Positions 9,589-18,387 are shown, counted from the first letter of the stretch. The stretch is 64,000 nucleotides of DNA from Muricauda sp. MAR_2010_75 (GCF_000745185.1 NZ_JQNJ01000001.1:4260501-4324500), one strand, 5' to 3'. Numbers and translations: made by a program. The notes: generated by a model not told the origin, from the sequence alone.

Positions 9589-11289
9589 TTATAGATTTTG
9601 TTTTTTGAGTTCAGAAACGGCATGGTCTGCCGCTCTGGCCGTAAGGGCCATATAGGTCAGTGACGGGTTTACACAGGATGACGACGTCATACAGGCTCCA
9701 TCGGTGACAAATACGTTTTTGGCCGCATGCACTTGGTTGAATCCGTTCAACACCGATGTTTTAGGATCCCTGCCCATGCGAGCCGTACCCATCTCATGCA
9801 CGCCATACCCTGGTGGATGTTCGTTGTCGAAACCTAAAACATCCTTAACGCCTGTCGCTTCAAGCATCTCAACGGCATCTTCTTGGATCTGTTTGTTCAA
9901 GGCTTTTTCGTTCTCCTTAAATTCAGCATCGATGGTCAAGGTGGGCTGCCCCCATTTGTCCAAAACATCGGTATTTAGGGTAATCTTGTTTTCGTGATAC
10001 GGCAAACACTCCGCAAATCCGGTAATAAAAAACTCCCATGGACCCGGTTTTAAAATGCTGTCCTTGTATTCAGCTCCAAACGATTCTGTATTGGCAGCGT
10101 TTCCACCGCGATGAGCTCCACCTTGGTAGCCAAATCCGCGCACGAATTTATCCGATTTTGATGCTTCGTCAATATTGACATACCGGGGGATATAAATACC
10201 ATTGGGTCTTCGACCTTTGTAATATTTATCATCAAAACCCTCAACTTTTCCAAGAGCACCCACCCTATAGGTATGGTCCATAAGATTGTGTCCCAATTCC
10301 CCACTGTCATTCCCCAGACCATTTTCAAATCGATTGGATTTGGAATTCATCAGGATTTGTGTTGTGCTCAGTGCCGAGGCATTTACAAAAATTATCTTGG
10401 CAGAATACTCAATGTCCTCATTGGTCTCCGCATCAATGATGCGAACTCCGGTGGCCTTTCCTTTTTGATCATCGTAAATCACGGATTGCACAATGGAAAA
10501 CGGCCTAATCGTCAAATTTCCAGTGGCATTTGCTGCGGGTAAAGTGGTAGAGTTACTGCTAAAATACGCCCCAAAGGGACAGCCCCTACTACACCTGTTT
10601 CTGTACTGACATTGCCCTCTCCCGTTGTGGGGCTGGGTAAGGTGCGCCACCCTGCCGATAGTCATATTTCTACCTTTAAACTGCTTTTCTATTCTGGATT
10701 TAATGTGCTTTTCAACACAGTTGAGCTCCATGGGCGGAAGAAAATGGCTGTCAGGTAGTTGGGGAAGTCCCAAAGCCTCACCACTTATTCCCGCAAACTT
10801 TTCCACATAGGTGTACCACGGCTCAATATCTTTATAGCGAATGGGCCAATCCACTCCGTGACCATCTTTGGCGTTGGCCTCAAAATCCAAATCGCTCCAA
10901 CGGTAGGTCTGTTTTCCCCACAAAAGGGATTTACCCCCCATTTGATGACCGCGAAGCCACAGAAAAGGTTTTTCTTCGGTATAGGGGTTGGCTTCATCAT
11001 CGGCCCAAAAATGCTCGGTGTCCGTTCCAATCCATCCAGATCGGATGGCCTTGTAGTGTTTTTCCTTTTGTTCAGGGGTGAGTCCACCGCGAAGTTCCAT
11101 GTCCCATGGATCCAGGTTCATCGTGGGATAATCCACCACGTGTTCCACAATCTTTCCGCGTTCAAGCACCAAGGTCTTCAACCCTTTTTCACACAATTCC
11201 TTTGCCGCCCATCCACCACTGATTCCCGATCCAATGACAATGGCGTCATAGGTAACGTCCTTCTTGGCGTCGATATTAAAATTTGCCAT
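9589..11289 (-). CDS. GMC-family FAD oxidoreductase (sugar dehydrogenase large subunit)
   Basis: A 566-residue flavoprotein. The Rossmann FAD motif is AIVIGSGISGGWAAKELC at about residues 15-32, followed by a GMC core with a cysteine-rich segment (CQYRNRCSRGCPFGAYF) typical of the gluconate, sorbitol and glucoside-3-dehydrogenase branch. The C-terminal part has HEMGTARMG and the signature SSCVNPSLTYMALTARAADH. No signal peptide is visible, so export would depend on hitch-hiking with the Tat-tagged subunit 3. Substrate is not determinable; with the DUF1080 and Gfo/Idh loci at 17-21 kb, 3-oxidation of glycosides is an attractive but unproven role. Confidence 0.92.
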   Translation of the reverse strand: MANFNIDAKKDVTYDAIVIGSGISGGWAAKELCEKGLKTLVLERGKIVEHVVDYPTMNLDPWDMELRGGLTPEQKEKHYKAIRSGWIGTDTEHFWADDEANPYTEEKPFLWLRGHQMGGKSLLWGKQTYRWSDLDFEANAKDGHGVDWPIRYKDIEPWYTYVEKFAGISGEALGLPQLPDSHFLPPMELNCVEKHIKSRIEKQFKGRNMTIGRVAHLTQPHNGRGQCQYRNRCSRGCPFGAYFSSNSTTLPAANATGNLTIRPFSIVQSVIYDDQKGKATGVRIIDAETNEDIEYSAKIIFVNASALSTTQILMNSKSNRFENGLGNDSGELGHNLMDHTYRVGALGKVEGFDDKYYKGRRPNGIYIPRYVNIDEASKSDKFVRGFGYQGGAHRGGNAANTESFGAEYKDSILKPGPWEFFITGFAECLPYHENKITLNTDVLDKWGQPTLTIDAEFKENEKALNKQIQEDAVEMLEATGVKDVLGFDNEHPPGYGVHEMGTARMGRDPKTSVLNGFNQVHAAKNVFVTDGACMTSSSCVNPSLTYMALTARAADHAVSELKKQNL

Positions 11290-11423
11290 TAATATGTTTG
11301 ATGAAAGTTAATTTTCAATCAATATAGCTATTAATAGCTTTTAGGACAAAAGAATTGTGTATTGCATACATTTTTAACTTCTTTGAGCGAAAAAGTGATT
11401 TTGTACGTTGAGCGTTTTGAGAC

Positions 11424-12224
11424 TTAAAATCTATTATCGCCATCCAACAAATCGCCAATACCGCCTAAAATACTGCCTTCACCCTTATCTTTTCCACCAC
11501 CTTTTGGGGCAGCCGCCCATACTCTACTGGCCAATCGGCTAAAGGGCAGGGATTGGATATACACAGTACCGGGACCTCTTAGCGTCGCAAAGAACAATCC
11601 TTCACCACCAAAAACGGTATTGCGAATTCCACCTACAAACTCAATGTCATAATCCACGGTTTGTGAAAATCCAATAATACATCCCGTATCCACTTTTAAG
11701 GTCTCTCCGGCGGCCAATGTCTTTTTGGCCATGGTACCACCTGCATGGACAAAGGCCATACCATCGCCTTCCAGTTTTTGCATAATAAAGCCCTCACCAC
11801 CGAAAAAGCCTCGACCCAAACGTTTGGAGAATTCAATACCCACGGAAACACCTTTTGCGGCACATAAAAAGGCATCTTTTTGGCAGATGAACTTTCCGCC
11901 TTTTTCAGAAAGGTCAATAGGAATGATCTTACCGGGATAGGGTGAAGCAAAACTTACCTGTTTTTTGCCGTGTCCAACATTGAGGAAAGCGGTCATAAAG
12001 AGGCTTTCTCCCGTAAGCAAGCGTTTACCTGCCGAAAAGAGCTTCCCCAATACCCCAGAATCTTGATTGGATCCATCTCCAAAGATGGTATCCATTTTAA
12101 TATCGGTATCCATCATCATAAAACTACCGGCCTCGGCCACAACGGCCTCTTGCGGGTCCAGTTCTATCTCCACATATTGCATTTCCTCGCCGTAAATGTG
12201 GTAGTCTATTTCGTGTGCGTTCAT
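11424..12224 (-). CDS. AIM24-family protein (TIGR00266)
   Basis: A 266-residue glycine-rich beta protein of the AIM24/TIGR00266 family; residues about 12-230 carry typical pieces such as VVAEAGSFMMMD, GEGFIMQKLEGDGMAFVHAGG and GGEGLFFATLRGPG. The C-terminus is a low-complexity Gly/Lys/Asp tail. Family function is not well established in bacteria. The upstream gene on the same strand is the DUF4442 protein with a gap of 137 bases, so co-transcription is possible. Confidence 0.9.
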   Translation of the reverse strand: MNAHEIDYHIYGEEMQYVEIELDPQEAVVAEAGSFMMMDTDIKMDTIFGDGSNQDSGVLGKLFSAGKRLLTGESLFMTAFLNVGHGKKQVSFASPYPGKIIPIDLSEKGGKFICQKDAFLCAAKGVSVGIEFSKRLGRGFFGGEGFIMQKLEGDGMAFVHAGGTMAKKTLAAGETLKVDTGCIIGFSQTVDYDIEFVGGIRNTVFGGEGLFFATLRGPGTVYIQSLPFSRLASRVWAAAPKGGGKDKGEGSILGGIGDLLDGDNRF

Positions 12225-12361
12225 TTTTTGATTGTTTTTTATGTATACCCAGCTTGACTGGATATTTTGTTACTCTATTTATCTGTTGATTTGTTTGGGG
12301 TTTTGTTACAGCGATATCAGAAAAAGAGACTTCAAATCTCAACCCTTTGCCTTTTACCCTC

Positions 12362-12817
12362 TCACCCCTTCACCTTCACCGTCCATTCAAAATGAAAAGT
12401 AGAGACCTCTGCCCCATCCTCATTAACCCCAACGGATTTCATCCAACAGGTTTGCCCTTCGCCCGTTTCAATGGTTTTCTGAATGGCTTTGGCTATCAAA
12501 TGACCCTCATCACAAGTGAAAACTATTCTTGCCGTGGCCTTTTTGGTAAAAGTGGCTTTGTTATTAGCCACCAACATAGAGATTTTTTTACCGCTTTTCT
12601 GGATTTCGTTCATCACCAAAGCACCCGTACTTAACTCGGCCGCCATACCCTGCACGGCCCAAAACATAGATTTAAATGGATTTTGATTGAACCATTTGTA
12701 CTTTACTGTAGTCACTGCTCTATTTTGGTCAATAGCCTTGAGTCGAACGCCGCTCCACCAAGCCGACGGTAGGTTAAAAAAGGTAAATGTATTGATTTTA
12801 CTGGGTGTAAGCGCCAT
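12362..12817 (-). CDS. DUF4442 hotdog-fold protein, thioesterase-like
   Basis: A 151-residue protein with the DUF4442 pattern: LPSAWWSGVRLKAID, NPFKSMFWAVQGMAAELSTGAL and a C-terminal beta strand segment FHFEWTVKVKG. The fold is related to hotdog thioesterases and PaaI-like proteins; the substrate is unknown. No signal peptide. It is transcribed toward the AIM24 gene and is divergent from the DUF4870 gene. Confidence 0.85.
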   Translation of the reverse strand: MALTPSKINTFTFFNLPSAWWSGVRLKAIDQNRAVTTVKYKWFNQNPFKSMFWAVQGMAAELSTGALVMNEIQKSGKKISMLVANNKATFTKKATARIVFTCDEGHLIAKAIQKTIETGEGQTCWMKSVGVNEDGAEVSTFHFEWTVKVKG

Positions 12818-12900
12818 ATCATGAATTTAAGAGTTCTAAAAATAGTCAAAATAACAAGGACTTCAATATGTTAAATAATTGTTAATTTATAGTACTTTGT

Positions 12901-12933
12901 TTTGCATAGTACTGTCTTTTGGATATATATTTG
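12901..12933 (+). promoter_or_regulatory. Bacteroidota-type promoter for the DUF4870 gene
   Basis: TTTG (12901-12904), 21 bases, then TATATTTG (12926-12933), a full match to TAnnTTTG. Transcription would start near 12938-12940, so the coding start at 12985 is favoured over an in-frame start at 12919, which would lie upstream of the -7 box. Confidence 0.7.
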
Positions 12934-12984
12934 CATCGTAAGCTAATAGGTAAACTAATTTTATTCGCAAATCATCAATCAAAA

Positions 12985-13467
12985 ATGGCTACAACATTAA
13001 CCAAACACGAACGAAATTTATCCGCGATAATTCACGCGTCCACCTTTTCAAAATGGTTCATTCCTTTTGGTAATTTTATTTTACCCTTGATTCTGTGGAC
13101 TGCCAATAAAAAGGAACACAAGTTTGTGGATTATAATGGTAAGCAGGTGCTGAACTTTCAAATGAGTATGCTTCTCTACTCCATTGTAGCTGGTTTGATC
13201 AGCATACCCTTCTTCATTGGTTTTTGGCCCGATGCATTAGATTGGGACCTTTTTGGAATCCACAGGTTGAGTGATTTTAATGATATAAACATTAGTATCA
13301 GTAGCGACGATTTTAAGTTTGGTCGTCTTTTTTGGCCTGCAGGCATAAGCGGCGTGATTCAAGTTGGGCTGGCCATAGTTAATATTGTGTATACCATTCT
13401 GGCAACCATACGGACCAACGAGGGAGAGACATTTCGATATCCCTTGACCATAAAATTCATCAAATAA
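12985..13467 (+). CDS. DUF4870 integral membrane protein
   Basis: A 160-residue protein from the ATG at 12985 (the frame is open further upstream but the promoter lies there). It has the DUF4870 pattern: an N-terminal HASTFSKWFIPFGNFILPLILW membrane segment, a conserved KQVLNFQMSMLLYSIVAGL helix and a third helix near GVIQVGLAIVNIVYTILATI. Function is unknown; related proteins are small inner-membrane proteins. A 16-base leader element just before its ATG recurs three times after its stop codon. Confidence 0.85.
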   Translation: MATTLTKHERNLSAIIHASTFSKWFIPFGNFILPLILWTANKKEHKFVDYNGKQVLNFQMSMLLYSIVAGLISIPFFIGFWPDALDWDLFGIHRLSDFNDINISISSDDFKFGRLFWPAGISGVIQVGLAIVNIVYTILATIRTNEGETFRYPLTIKFIK

Positions 13468-13483
13468 GCATATATAGGAGTTT

Positions 13484-13536
13484 AATCATCAATCAAAAAA
13501 AGAAAAAACATCAATCAAAAATCATCAATCAAAAAA
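13484..13536 (+). repeat. Three copies of the AATCATCAATCAAAAA leader element
   Basis: AATCATCAATCAAAAA is found at 12970-12985, directly at the DUF4870 start codon, and again at 13484-13499 and 13520-13535, with a shortened copy (CATCAATCAAAA) at 13509-13520. The later copies are not followed by ATG. They look like duplicated translation-initiation regions left after recombination or gene loss, or slippage products; no ORF starts at them. Confidence 0.6.
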
Positions 13537-13537
13537 C

Positions 13538-13580
13538 GTTTCCACTCCCCTGCTCATCACAGGGGACTGGAGTGGAAACA
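13538..13580 (+). terminator. Long hairpin between DUF4870 and padR
   Basis: Outer arms GTTTCCACT / AGTGGAAAC (9 bp) and inner arms CCCCTG / CAGGGG (6 bp) with an asymmetric bulge form a strong hairpin followed by AAAAACG on the plus strand and preceded by an A-run. On the minus strand the A-run becomes a T-run. It is probably a terminator separating the DUF4870 and PadR units. Confidence 0.55.
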
Positions 13581-13602
13581 AAAACGAACAGTTAAACAGA
13601 TA

Positions 13603-13617
13603 CCGAACCCGGTTCGG
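13603..13617. promoter_or_regulatory. 15-base palindrome upstream of padR, possible operator
   Basis: CCGAACC-C-GGTTCGG is a perfect inverted repeat about a single central base, 22 bases before the padR ATG. Its position suggests an autoregulatory site in the padR-pspC-gin promoter region. It does not look like the ATGT-N8-ACAT pattern reported for some PadR proteins, so another regulator is possible. Confidence 0.45.
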
Positions 13618-13638
13618 CTAAATTAGAACCATGAAGTT

Positions 13639-13968
13639 ATGAACATAGAAAACACAAAAGCACAGATGCGCAAAGGGGTTCTGGAGTACTGCATCTTGTC
13701 CATCCTAAAGGATGACGACAAGTATGCCTCCGAGATTCTTGAGGCCCTTAAAGACGCCAAGATGTTAGTAGTGGAAGGTACCATATACCCTTTGTTGACG
13801 AGGTTGAAAAATGCAGGTTTGCTCAACTATCGTTGGGAAGAATCCACCTCGGGACCTCCCCGAAAATACTACGCCCTTACCGAAACAGGTCAATTGTTTC
13901 TCAATGAACTCAACGGTACTTGGGATGAACTTAGAAACGCAGTCAATCTGGTAACCAACACAAAATAA
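13639..13968 (+). CDS. PadR-family transcriptional regulator
   Basis: A 109-residue winged-helix regulator: residues 10-85 carry the PadR pattern (KGVLEYCILSILKDDDKYASEIL, VVEGTIYPLLTRLKNAGLL, SGPPRKYYALTETG). The C-terminal dimerisation helix is short, as in PadR subfamily 1. It is the first gene of an operon with the PspC-domain protein 9 bases downstream and the head-GIN protein after that, and so probably represses this envelope-stress unit. Confidence 0.93.
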   Translation: MNIENTKAQMRKGVLEYCILSILKDDDKYASEILEALKDAKMLVVEGTIYPLLTRLKNAGLLNYRWEESTSGPPRKYYALTETGQLFLNELNGTWDELRNAVNLVTNTK

Positions 13969-13977
13969 GTATCAAAA

Positions 13978-15711
13978 ATGAACAAGACAGTAAATATAAA
14001 TTTAGCCAATACGCTCTTTCACATCGATGATGATGCGTATAACAAGCTGAGACGATATTTGGAGTCCATAAAAAGGTCTTTTTCCGGCACACCGGGAAGC
14101 GATGAGATCATCGCCGATATCGAGGCTCGCATAGCCGAACTCTTTTTAGAGAAAATGGAAAACGAACGGCAGGTCATCACGCAAAAGCAGGTGGACGAGG
14201 TCATCAACGTCATGGGACAACCTGAAGACTATATGGTGGACGAGGACATCTTTGAGGATGAACCCAAAAAGACCTATGCCGAACCAAGGCCAAGAGCCAA
14301 AAAGCTCTATAGGGACATTGACGAAAAATACATTGGTGGTGTTTGTGCCGGTCTGGAACATTATTTAGGTTTTGACGCCCTTTGGATTCGGTTGATCTTT
14401 ATACTTTTGGCCGTTTTCACTGGATTTGGCCTGATTGCCTACATTTTACTTTGGATCTTGGTCCCAGAAGCGGCCACCACCTCGCAAAAATTGGATATGC
14501 GGGGAGAGCCTGTCAACATCAGCAATATAGAACGCAAGGTTAAAGAGGGGTTTGATGATGTTGCCGACAAAGTAAAAAACGTTGACTACGAAAAAGTGGG
14601 CAACAAGGTCAAAAGCAGCTCCAAGACCTTTTTTGATGCCATAGGGGATATTATCATGTTCCTGTTCAAAGTATTTGGCAAGTTCATTGGCATCTTGTTG
14701 ATCATAATAGGTGCAGCAACGCTTATTGGGTTGTTCATAGCACTCTTTTCTGTGGGCATGCTGAATGCCGTGCATTTTCCCGGAGTGGATTTTTATGAGA
14801 TTGTGGGAACCACAGGTGTGCCTGTTTGGGTACTTTCAGTCCTCCTGTTCTTTGCCTTTGGTATTCCCTTCTTCTTTCTGCTCTATTTGGGCCTCAAGAT
14901 ATTAGTGAACAACCTAAAATCCATTGGGAACATTGCCAAGTTTTCATTGTTGGGACTTTGGTTGATATCCATTGGTATTCTTTTTGCCCTTGGTATAAGG
15001 CAGGCTGCTGAGTTTGCCAATGTAGGCAGTGTCAATGAGCGGGAAGAAATGGTGATGGTTAACCCAAAAGATACCCTGGTCATTAAAATGAAGGATTCTG
15101 GATACGACCACAACATGGAAAACATGCACTTTGGTAGAATGTCCTTTACCTATGACGAAAACGATAATAAAATATTGATTTCGGACGATGTCCACATCAA
15201 ACTGAGAAGGTCCATGGATTCCTTGGTCCAGATCAATATCCGAAAAGATGCACACGGAAGTACCCTGCTTGCCGCAAGGGAAAGGGCCAAAGCCATTGCC
15301 TATGGTGTTTCGGTTACAGGGAATGAAATCATTGTTGATGAACACCTCGTTACCGATATTTCCAACAAAGCCAGAGATCAAGAAGTGACCACAACCATAC
15401 ACATTCCCAATGGGAGTGTGGTTCGGTTTGATGAATCCACTAGGGGCCATGTGTCCAGCGGCATCCTTAACGATAAGGGGTATTACCGTAGTGGTATTAT
15501 AGGCTACACTTGGATAATGGGTGATGACGGCGAACTAAAATGTCAAGACTGTCCCGATGAACCTGAAGATACTGACGAAGAAGAGGGTGGAAAAATCATC
15601 ATTAATGAAGATGGTGTGGACATCAACCTTAAAGATCGTGAGGATTCCTTTGAGATGAAGATTAATGAGGATGGGATTAAAGTAAAGGCAGGAGAGAAAA
15701 ACAACAATTGA
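13978..15711 (+). CDS. PspC-domain membrane protein
   Basis: A 577-residue protein. Residues 1-85 are an alpha-helical cytoplasmic region with a conserved IADIEARIAELF pattern similar to HAAS-type modules that accompany PadR regulators. A PspC domain (KYIGGVCAGLEHYLG, then a membrane helix ending ILLWILVPEA) covers about 108-165. Further membrane helices are at about 228-262, 281-313 and 321-343. The last 230 residues are probably outside the inner membrane and beta-rich, with an acidic tail. It probably senses or buffers envelope stress. Its start is 9 bases after padR. Confidence 0.9.
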   Translation: MNKTVNINLANTLFHIDDDAYNKLRRYLESIKRSFSGTPGSDEIIADIEARIAELFLEKMENERQVITQKQVDEVINVMGQPEDYMVDEDIFEDEPKKTYAEPRPRAKKLYRDIDEKYIGGVCAGLEHYLGFDALWIRLIFILLAVFTGFGLIAYILLWILVPEAATTSQKLDMRGEPVNISNIERKVKEGFDDVADKVKNVDYEKVGNKVKSSSKTFFDAIGDIIMFLFKVFGKFIGILLIIIGAATLIGLFIALFSVGMLNAVHFPGVDFYEIVGTTGVPVWVLSVLLFFAFGIPFFFLLYLGLKILVNNLKSIGNIAKFSLLGLWLISIGILFALGIRQAAEFANVGSVNEREEMVMVNPKDTLVIKMKDSGYDHNMENMHFGRMSFTYDENDNKILISDDVHIKLRRSMDSLVQINIRKDAHGSTLLAARERAKAIAYGVSVTGNEIIVDEHLVTDISNKARDQEVTTTIHIPNGSVVRFDESTRGHVSSGILNDKGYYRSGIIGYTWIMGDDGELKCQDCPDEPEDTDEEEGGKIIINEDGVDINLKDREDSFEMKINEDGIKVKAGEKNNN

Positions 15712-15797
15712 GACCCTTTATTCAACAATTGGGCAAATAGTAATTCATATAAAGAATAGTAATAACGAATTTCGAATCAATCATTAAAACAACAATC

Positions 15798-16520
15798 ATG
15801 ACAACACTAGCAAGATTAGCAATCGCAGCACTATTTTCACTTTTTGCTTCGTCCTGTATGTTCGATATGAACTTTGGTGACGGCAAAAGAGGAAATGGTG
15901 AAGTAGTAGAAGAAAGTAGAAACGTTTCAGAGGATTTTACCGAAGTATCAGCTTCGGAAGGCCTTGATGTATTTGTGACCCAGGACCAGGAATACAAGAT
16001 AACCGTTGAGGCAGATGAAAACATCATAGATTTGATCGGAACTGATATCAGGGACGGAAAGCTTAAAATCCACGCTATTGAAAATATTGGAAGAGCCACT
16101 AAAAAAGTCTATGTTTCCCTTCCTAACATTACTGCATTGAAGAGTTCCAGTGGCGCGGACCTTATTGCACAAAATGTTATCGAGTCCGAAACCTTGGAGT
16201 TGGATGCCAGCAGTGGTTCTGACCTGCAGGTTGAAGTGGTGGCCCGTGAGATTTCCGCCGATGCCAGCAGCGGTGCGGATATTCGTCTTTCTGGAAAGAC
16301 AGACATGCTCTATGCCGATGCCAGCAGCGGTTCGGATATCAAGGCTCGAGATCTTATGGCCAAGACGTGCAATGCCGATGCCAGTAGCGGAGCAGATATT
16401 TCCGTGAATGTTTCAGAGTCTTTGGTGGCCGATGCCAGCAGTGGAGCTGACATATCCTATACCGGGGAAGCCAACGTTCAGAAAAAGAAATCGGTTTCAG
16501 GTAGTGTGCACAAATATTGA
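15798..16520 (+). CDS. Head-GIN domain (DUF2807) lipoprotein
   Basis: A 240-residue exported protein with lipobox LFASSC (C19). After a short acidic linker, residues about 55-225 form a head-GIN beta-helix. The repeated motif DASSGADI or DASSGSDI occurs five times, encoded by GATGCCAGCAGCGG-like units at 16203, 16260, 16317, 16377 and 16431, spaced 57, 57, 60 and 54 bases, that is 18-20 residues per coil. Most related proteins are of unknown function. It closes the padR-pspC operon with an 86-base gap and is followed by a terminator. Confidence 0.9.
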   Translation: MTTLARLAIAALFSLFASSCMFDMNFGDGKRGNGEVVEESRNVSEDFTEVSASEGLDVFVTQDQEYKITVEADENIIDLIGTDIRDGKLKIHAIENIGRATKKVYVSLPNITALKSSSGADLIAQNVIESETLELDASSGSDLQVEVVAREISADASSGADIRLSGKTDMLYADASSGSDIKARDLMAKTCNADASSGADISVNVSESLVADASSGADISYTGEANVQKKKSVSGSVHKY

Positions 16521-16569
16521 TTCAAACAGCACGTGTATTCTTAAATATTTTTTTCAGTTAATTAGGATT

Positions 16570-16599
16570 AAAGGTCCGGATATTTACCGGGCCTTTTTT
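16570..16599 (+). terminator. Terminator after the head-GIN gene
   Basis: AAAGGTCCGG / CCGGGCCTTT with a 7-base loop and one G-T type mismatch, followed by a T-run; ends the padR-pspC-gin unit. Confidence 0.85.
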
Positions 16600-16700
16600 C
16601 ATTTAACACATCCTTAATTTTATAGGCCTATTTCTAAATATTTGTTAAAATTATTTGTACCTTATTAAGGGAAATGTAGTCTAACTCTAAACTAACAACT

Positions 16701-17150
16701 ATGAAGAAAATATTGGGATTGGCCATTTTGATGTTGATTTTAATCTCGGCCACAAGATTTACAGCTCCAAAACCTGACAACATGCATTCCATTGAAGGTA
16801 CATGGGAGTTGATCAGTTTTTACAGTTATGATGATGGTGTGAATGTCTCGGATACCATGCCCAAAGCAGATGGGTACCGCCAAGTAAAAATGTACTACAA
16901 CGGCAAGGTCATGTGGTCTAGATATGTACCCAACGACAACAACGGAAGGTTTGGTTATGGTTCGTATTATATCACAGACAACGAACTCCACGAGACCATC
17001 ATATATGGAGATGCCGAAATGATGAAGGCCTTGGACACATTAACCGAATTTGTTTTTGAACTTGATCTGCAAAGTGACACCTACAGTCAAATAACCTTAG
17101 ATGAGGACGGAAACAAAACTTTCTCTGAAAATTACAGGCGCATAGATTAA
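16701..17150 (+). CDS. Secreted lipocalin-like protein
   Basis: A 149-residue protein with a Sec signal peptide (MKKILGLAILMLILISATRF). The mature part begins SIEGTWELISFYSYDDG, the pattern of lipocalin-like (Lipocalin_4/5) proteins, with eight or so predicted beta strands. No catalytic residues are apparent, and the ligand is unknown. It is a single-gene unit between two terminators. Confidence 0.7.
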   Translation: MKKILGLAILMLILISATRFTAPKPDNMHSIEGTWELISFYSYDDGVNVSDTMPKADGYRQVKMYYNGKVMWSRYVPNDNNGRFGYGSYYITDNELHETIIYGDAEMMKALDTLTEFVFELDLQSDTYSQITLDEDGNKTFSENYRRID

Positions 17151-17172
17151 AGTTAATTGAATTGGTATGTAC

Positions 17173-17206
17173 AAAAAAGGTACTGGAATTTTCAGTGCCT
17201 TTTTTC
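17173..17206. terminator. Bidirectional terminator
   Basis: AAAAAAGGTACTG / CAGTGCCTTTTTT, with one mismatch in the stem, lies between convergent genes and has A and T runs on both sides, so it can end both the lipocalin-like gene and the DUF1080-Gfo/Idh operon. Confidence 0.85.
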
Positions 17207-17208
17207 TT

Positions 17209-18387
17209 TTAGATGATACCTGTTTTCCAAGGAACTACGGTACCATTGTACAAAGCATCCAAACCCATCTGTACACAAATTGCTGCTTTTGCTCCTGTCT
17301 CCACACTTGAAATGGGTTCCTGATTATTTACCACAGCGCTTTCAAAATCCATTAAGGCCTGTTTTGTTGGGTCTAAATGATCCATTTTAATTGGAATCCC
17401 TTTTTGTTCATCCCATTCAAGAGTTGCGCCTGAGACCCCATCAACCTCACCCAATTGTTTGTTTTCCTCTGACTTTTCCGGATAGAACCAAGCATTGGAA
17501 TATCCTAGGGTAATGGTGCCCTTGTCTCCCAAAATTTTAATTTGGTAATCATCCTTGGCATTGCTGGTCAAACAGGTAAACTTGGCCCTGACCCCATTGG
17601 GATAGGTATAGATCATGTGCACATTGTCATAAGTTTCCCTGCCATCCTTCCAATAATCAATGCCCCCCTCTCCAATAACCCTCAAGGGCACAGCATCCAA
17701 AATCCAATTGGCCAAATCCAGTTGGTGCGAACAGAGTTCCGCTAACAAACCTCCTGAAAATTCTTTGTACATACGCCAATTGATGGCTCTTTCATACTTT
17801 GGATTAGGCACAGGTCGGCGCCAATCGGCATTCCGGTTCCATTGACAAACAATGTCCACTACCCTACCTATTTTTCCATCCTTAATAAGGTCCACCACAT
17901 GGGTATAAAGCCTTGAACTGTGGTATTGGTGCCCAGTTTGAAACACCGTATTTGCATTTTTGGCCGCTTGGACCAGATTTTGAATCCCATTGAACCCTTT
18001 GGCCATTGTTTTTTCGCAGTAAACATGTTTCCCAGCATCAAGAGCATCCATTGCAATCTGTTCGTGGGTACTGAAAGGTGTGGAAACAATAACGGCATCT
18101 ATGTCCTTATTGTCCAGTAATTTTCTATAATCTGAATACCCCTTTACCTTCGTGTTTGCTTTTTTCATTCCACTCTCCAATCGGAAAGGGAGCACATCAC
18201 AACAACCCATAACCTCAAGTCCGGGAATTTCATTCATCAAGGAAATAAGCCCTCCACCTCTATCACCGGTGCCTATAACTCCTATGGTAATTTTGTTGGA
18301 GAAAGATGGTGTTAAAACTCCAGCTCCCAGGGTAGATACTCCGGCTAGGGCCACTCCACTAGTTTTCGCAAATTCTCTCCGTTTCAT
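17209..18387 (-). CDS. Gfo/Idh/MocA-family oxidoreductase, Tat-exported
   Basis: A 392-residue NAD(P)-dependent sugar oxidoreductase. The N-terminus MKRREFAKTSGVALAGVSTL is a twin-arginine type signal, so the enzyme would fold with its cofactor before export. The nucleotide-binding motif is IGVIGTGDRGGG at about 34-45; the family EKTMA segment (usually EKP) is at about residue 127 (HVYCEKTMAKG). The DUF-type C-terminal half carries the substrate pocket, including HQLDLANWIL. It is the last gene of an operon with another Gfo/Idh protein (4 bases upstream) and a DUF1080 lipoprotein. Such periplasmic enzymes often keep a tightly bound NAD and interconvert hydroxy and keto sugars. Confidence 0.92.
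   Translation of the reverse strand: MKRREFAKTSGVALAGVSTLGAGVLTPSFSNKITIGVIGTGDRGGGLISLMNEIPGLEVMGCCDVLPFRLESGMKKANTKVKGYSDYRKLLDNKDIDAVIVSTPFSTHEQIAMDALDAGKHVYCEKTMAKGFNGIQNLVQAAKNANTVFQTGHQYHSSRLYTHVVDLIKDGKIGRVVDIVCQWNRNADWRRPVPNPKYERAINWRMYKEFSGGLLAELCSHQLDLANWILDAVPLRVIGEGGIDYWKDGRETYDNVHMIYTYPNGVRAKFTCLTSNAKDDYQIKILGDKGTITLGYSNAWFYPEKSEENKQLGEVDGVSGATLEWDEQKGIPIKMDHLDPTKQALMDFESAVVNNQEPISSVETGAKAAICVQMGLDALYNGTVVPWKTGII

Noticed and set aside
10759..11292. 177-codon plus-strand frame opposite the GMC gene
   Set aside because: Antisense shadow of the FAD-binding region of a clear GMC oxidoreductase.
12985..13536. CRISPR-like array in the AATCATCAATCAAAAA repeats
   Set aside because: Units are only 12-16 bases, irregularly spaced or adjoining, AT-rich and without spacers of constant length.
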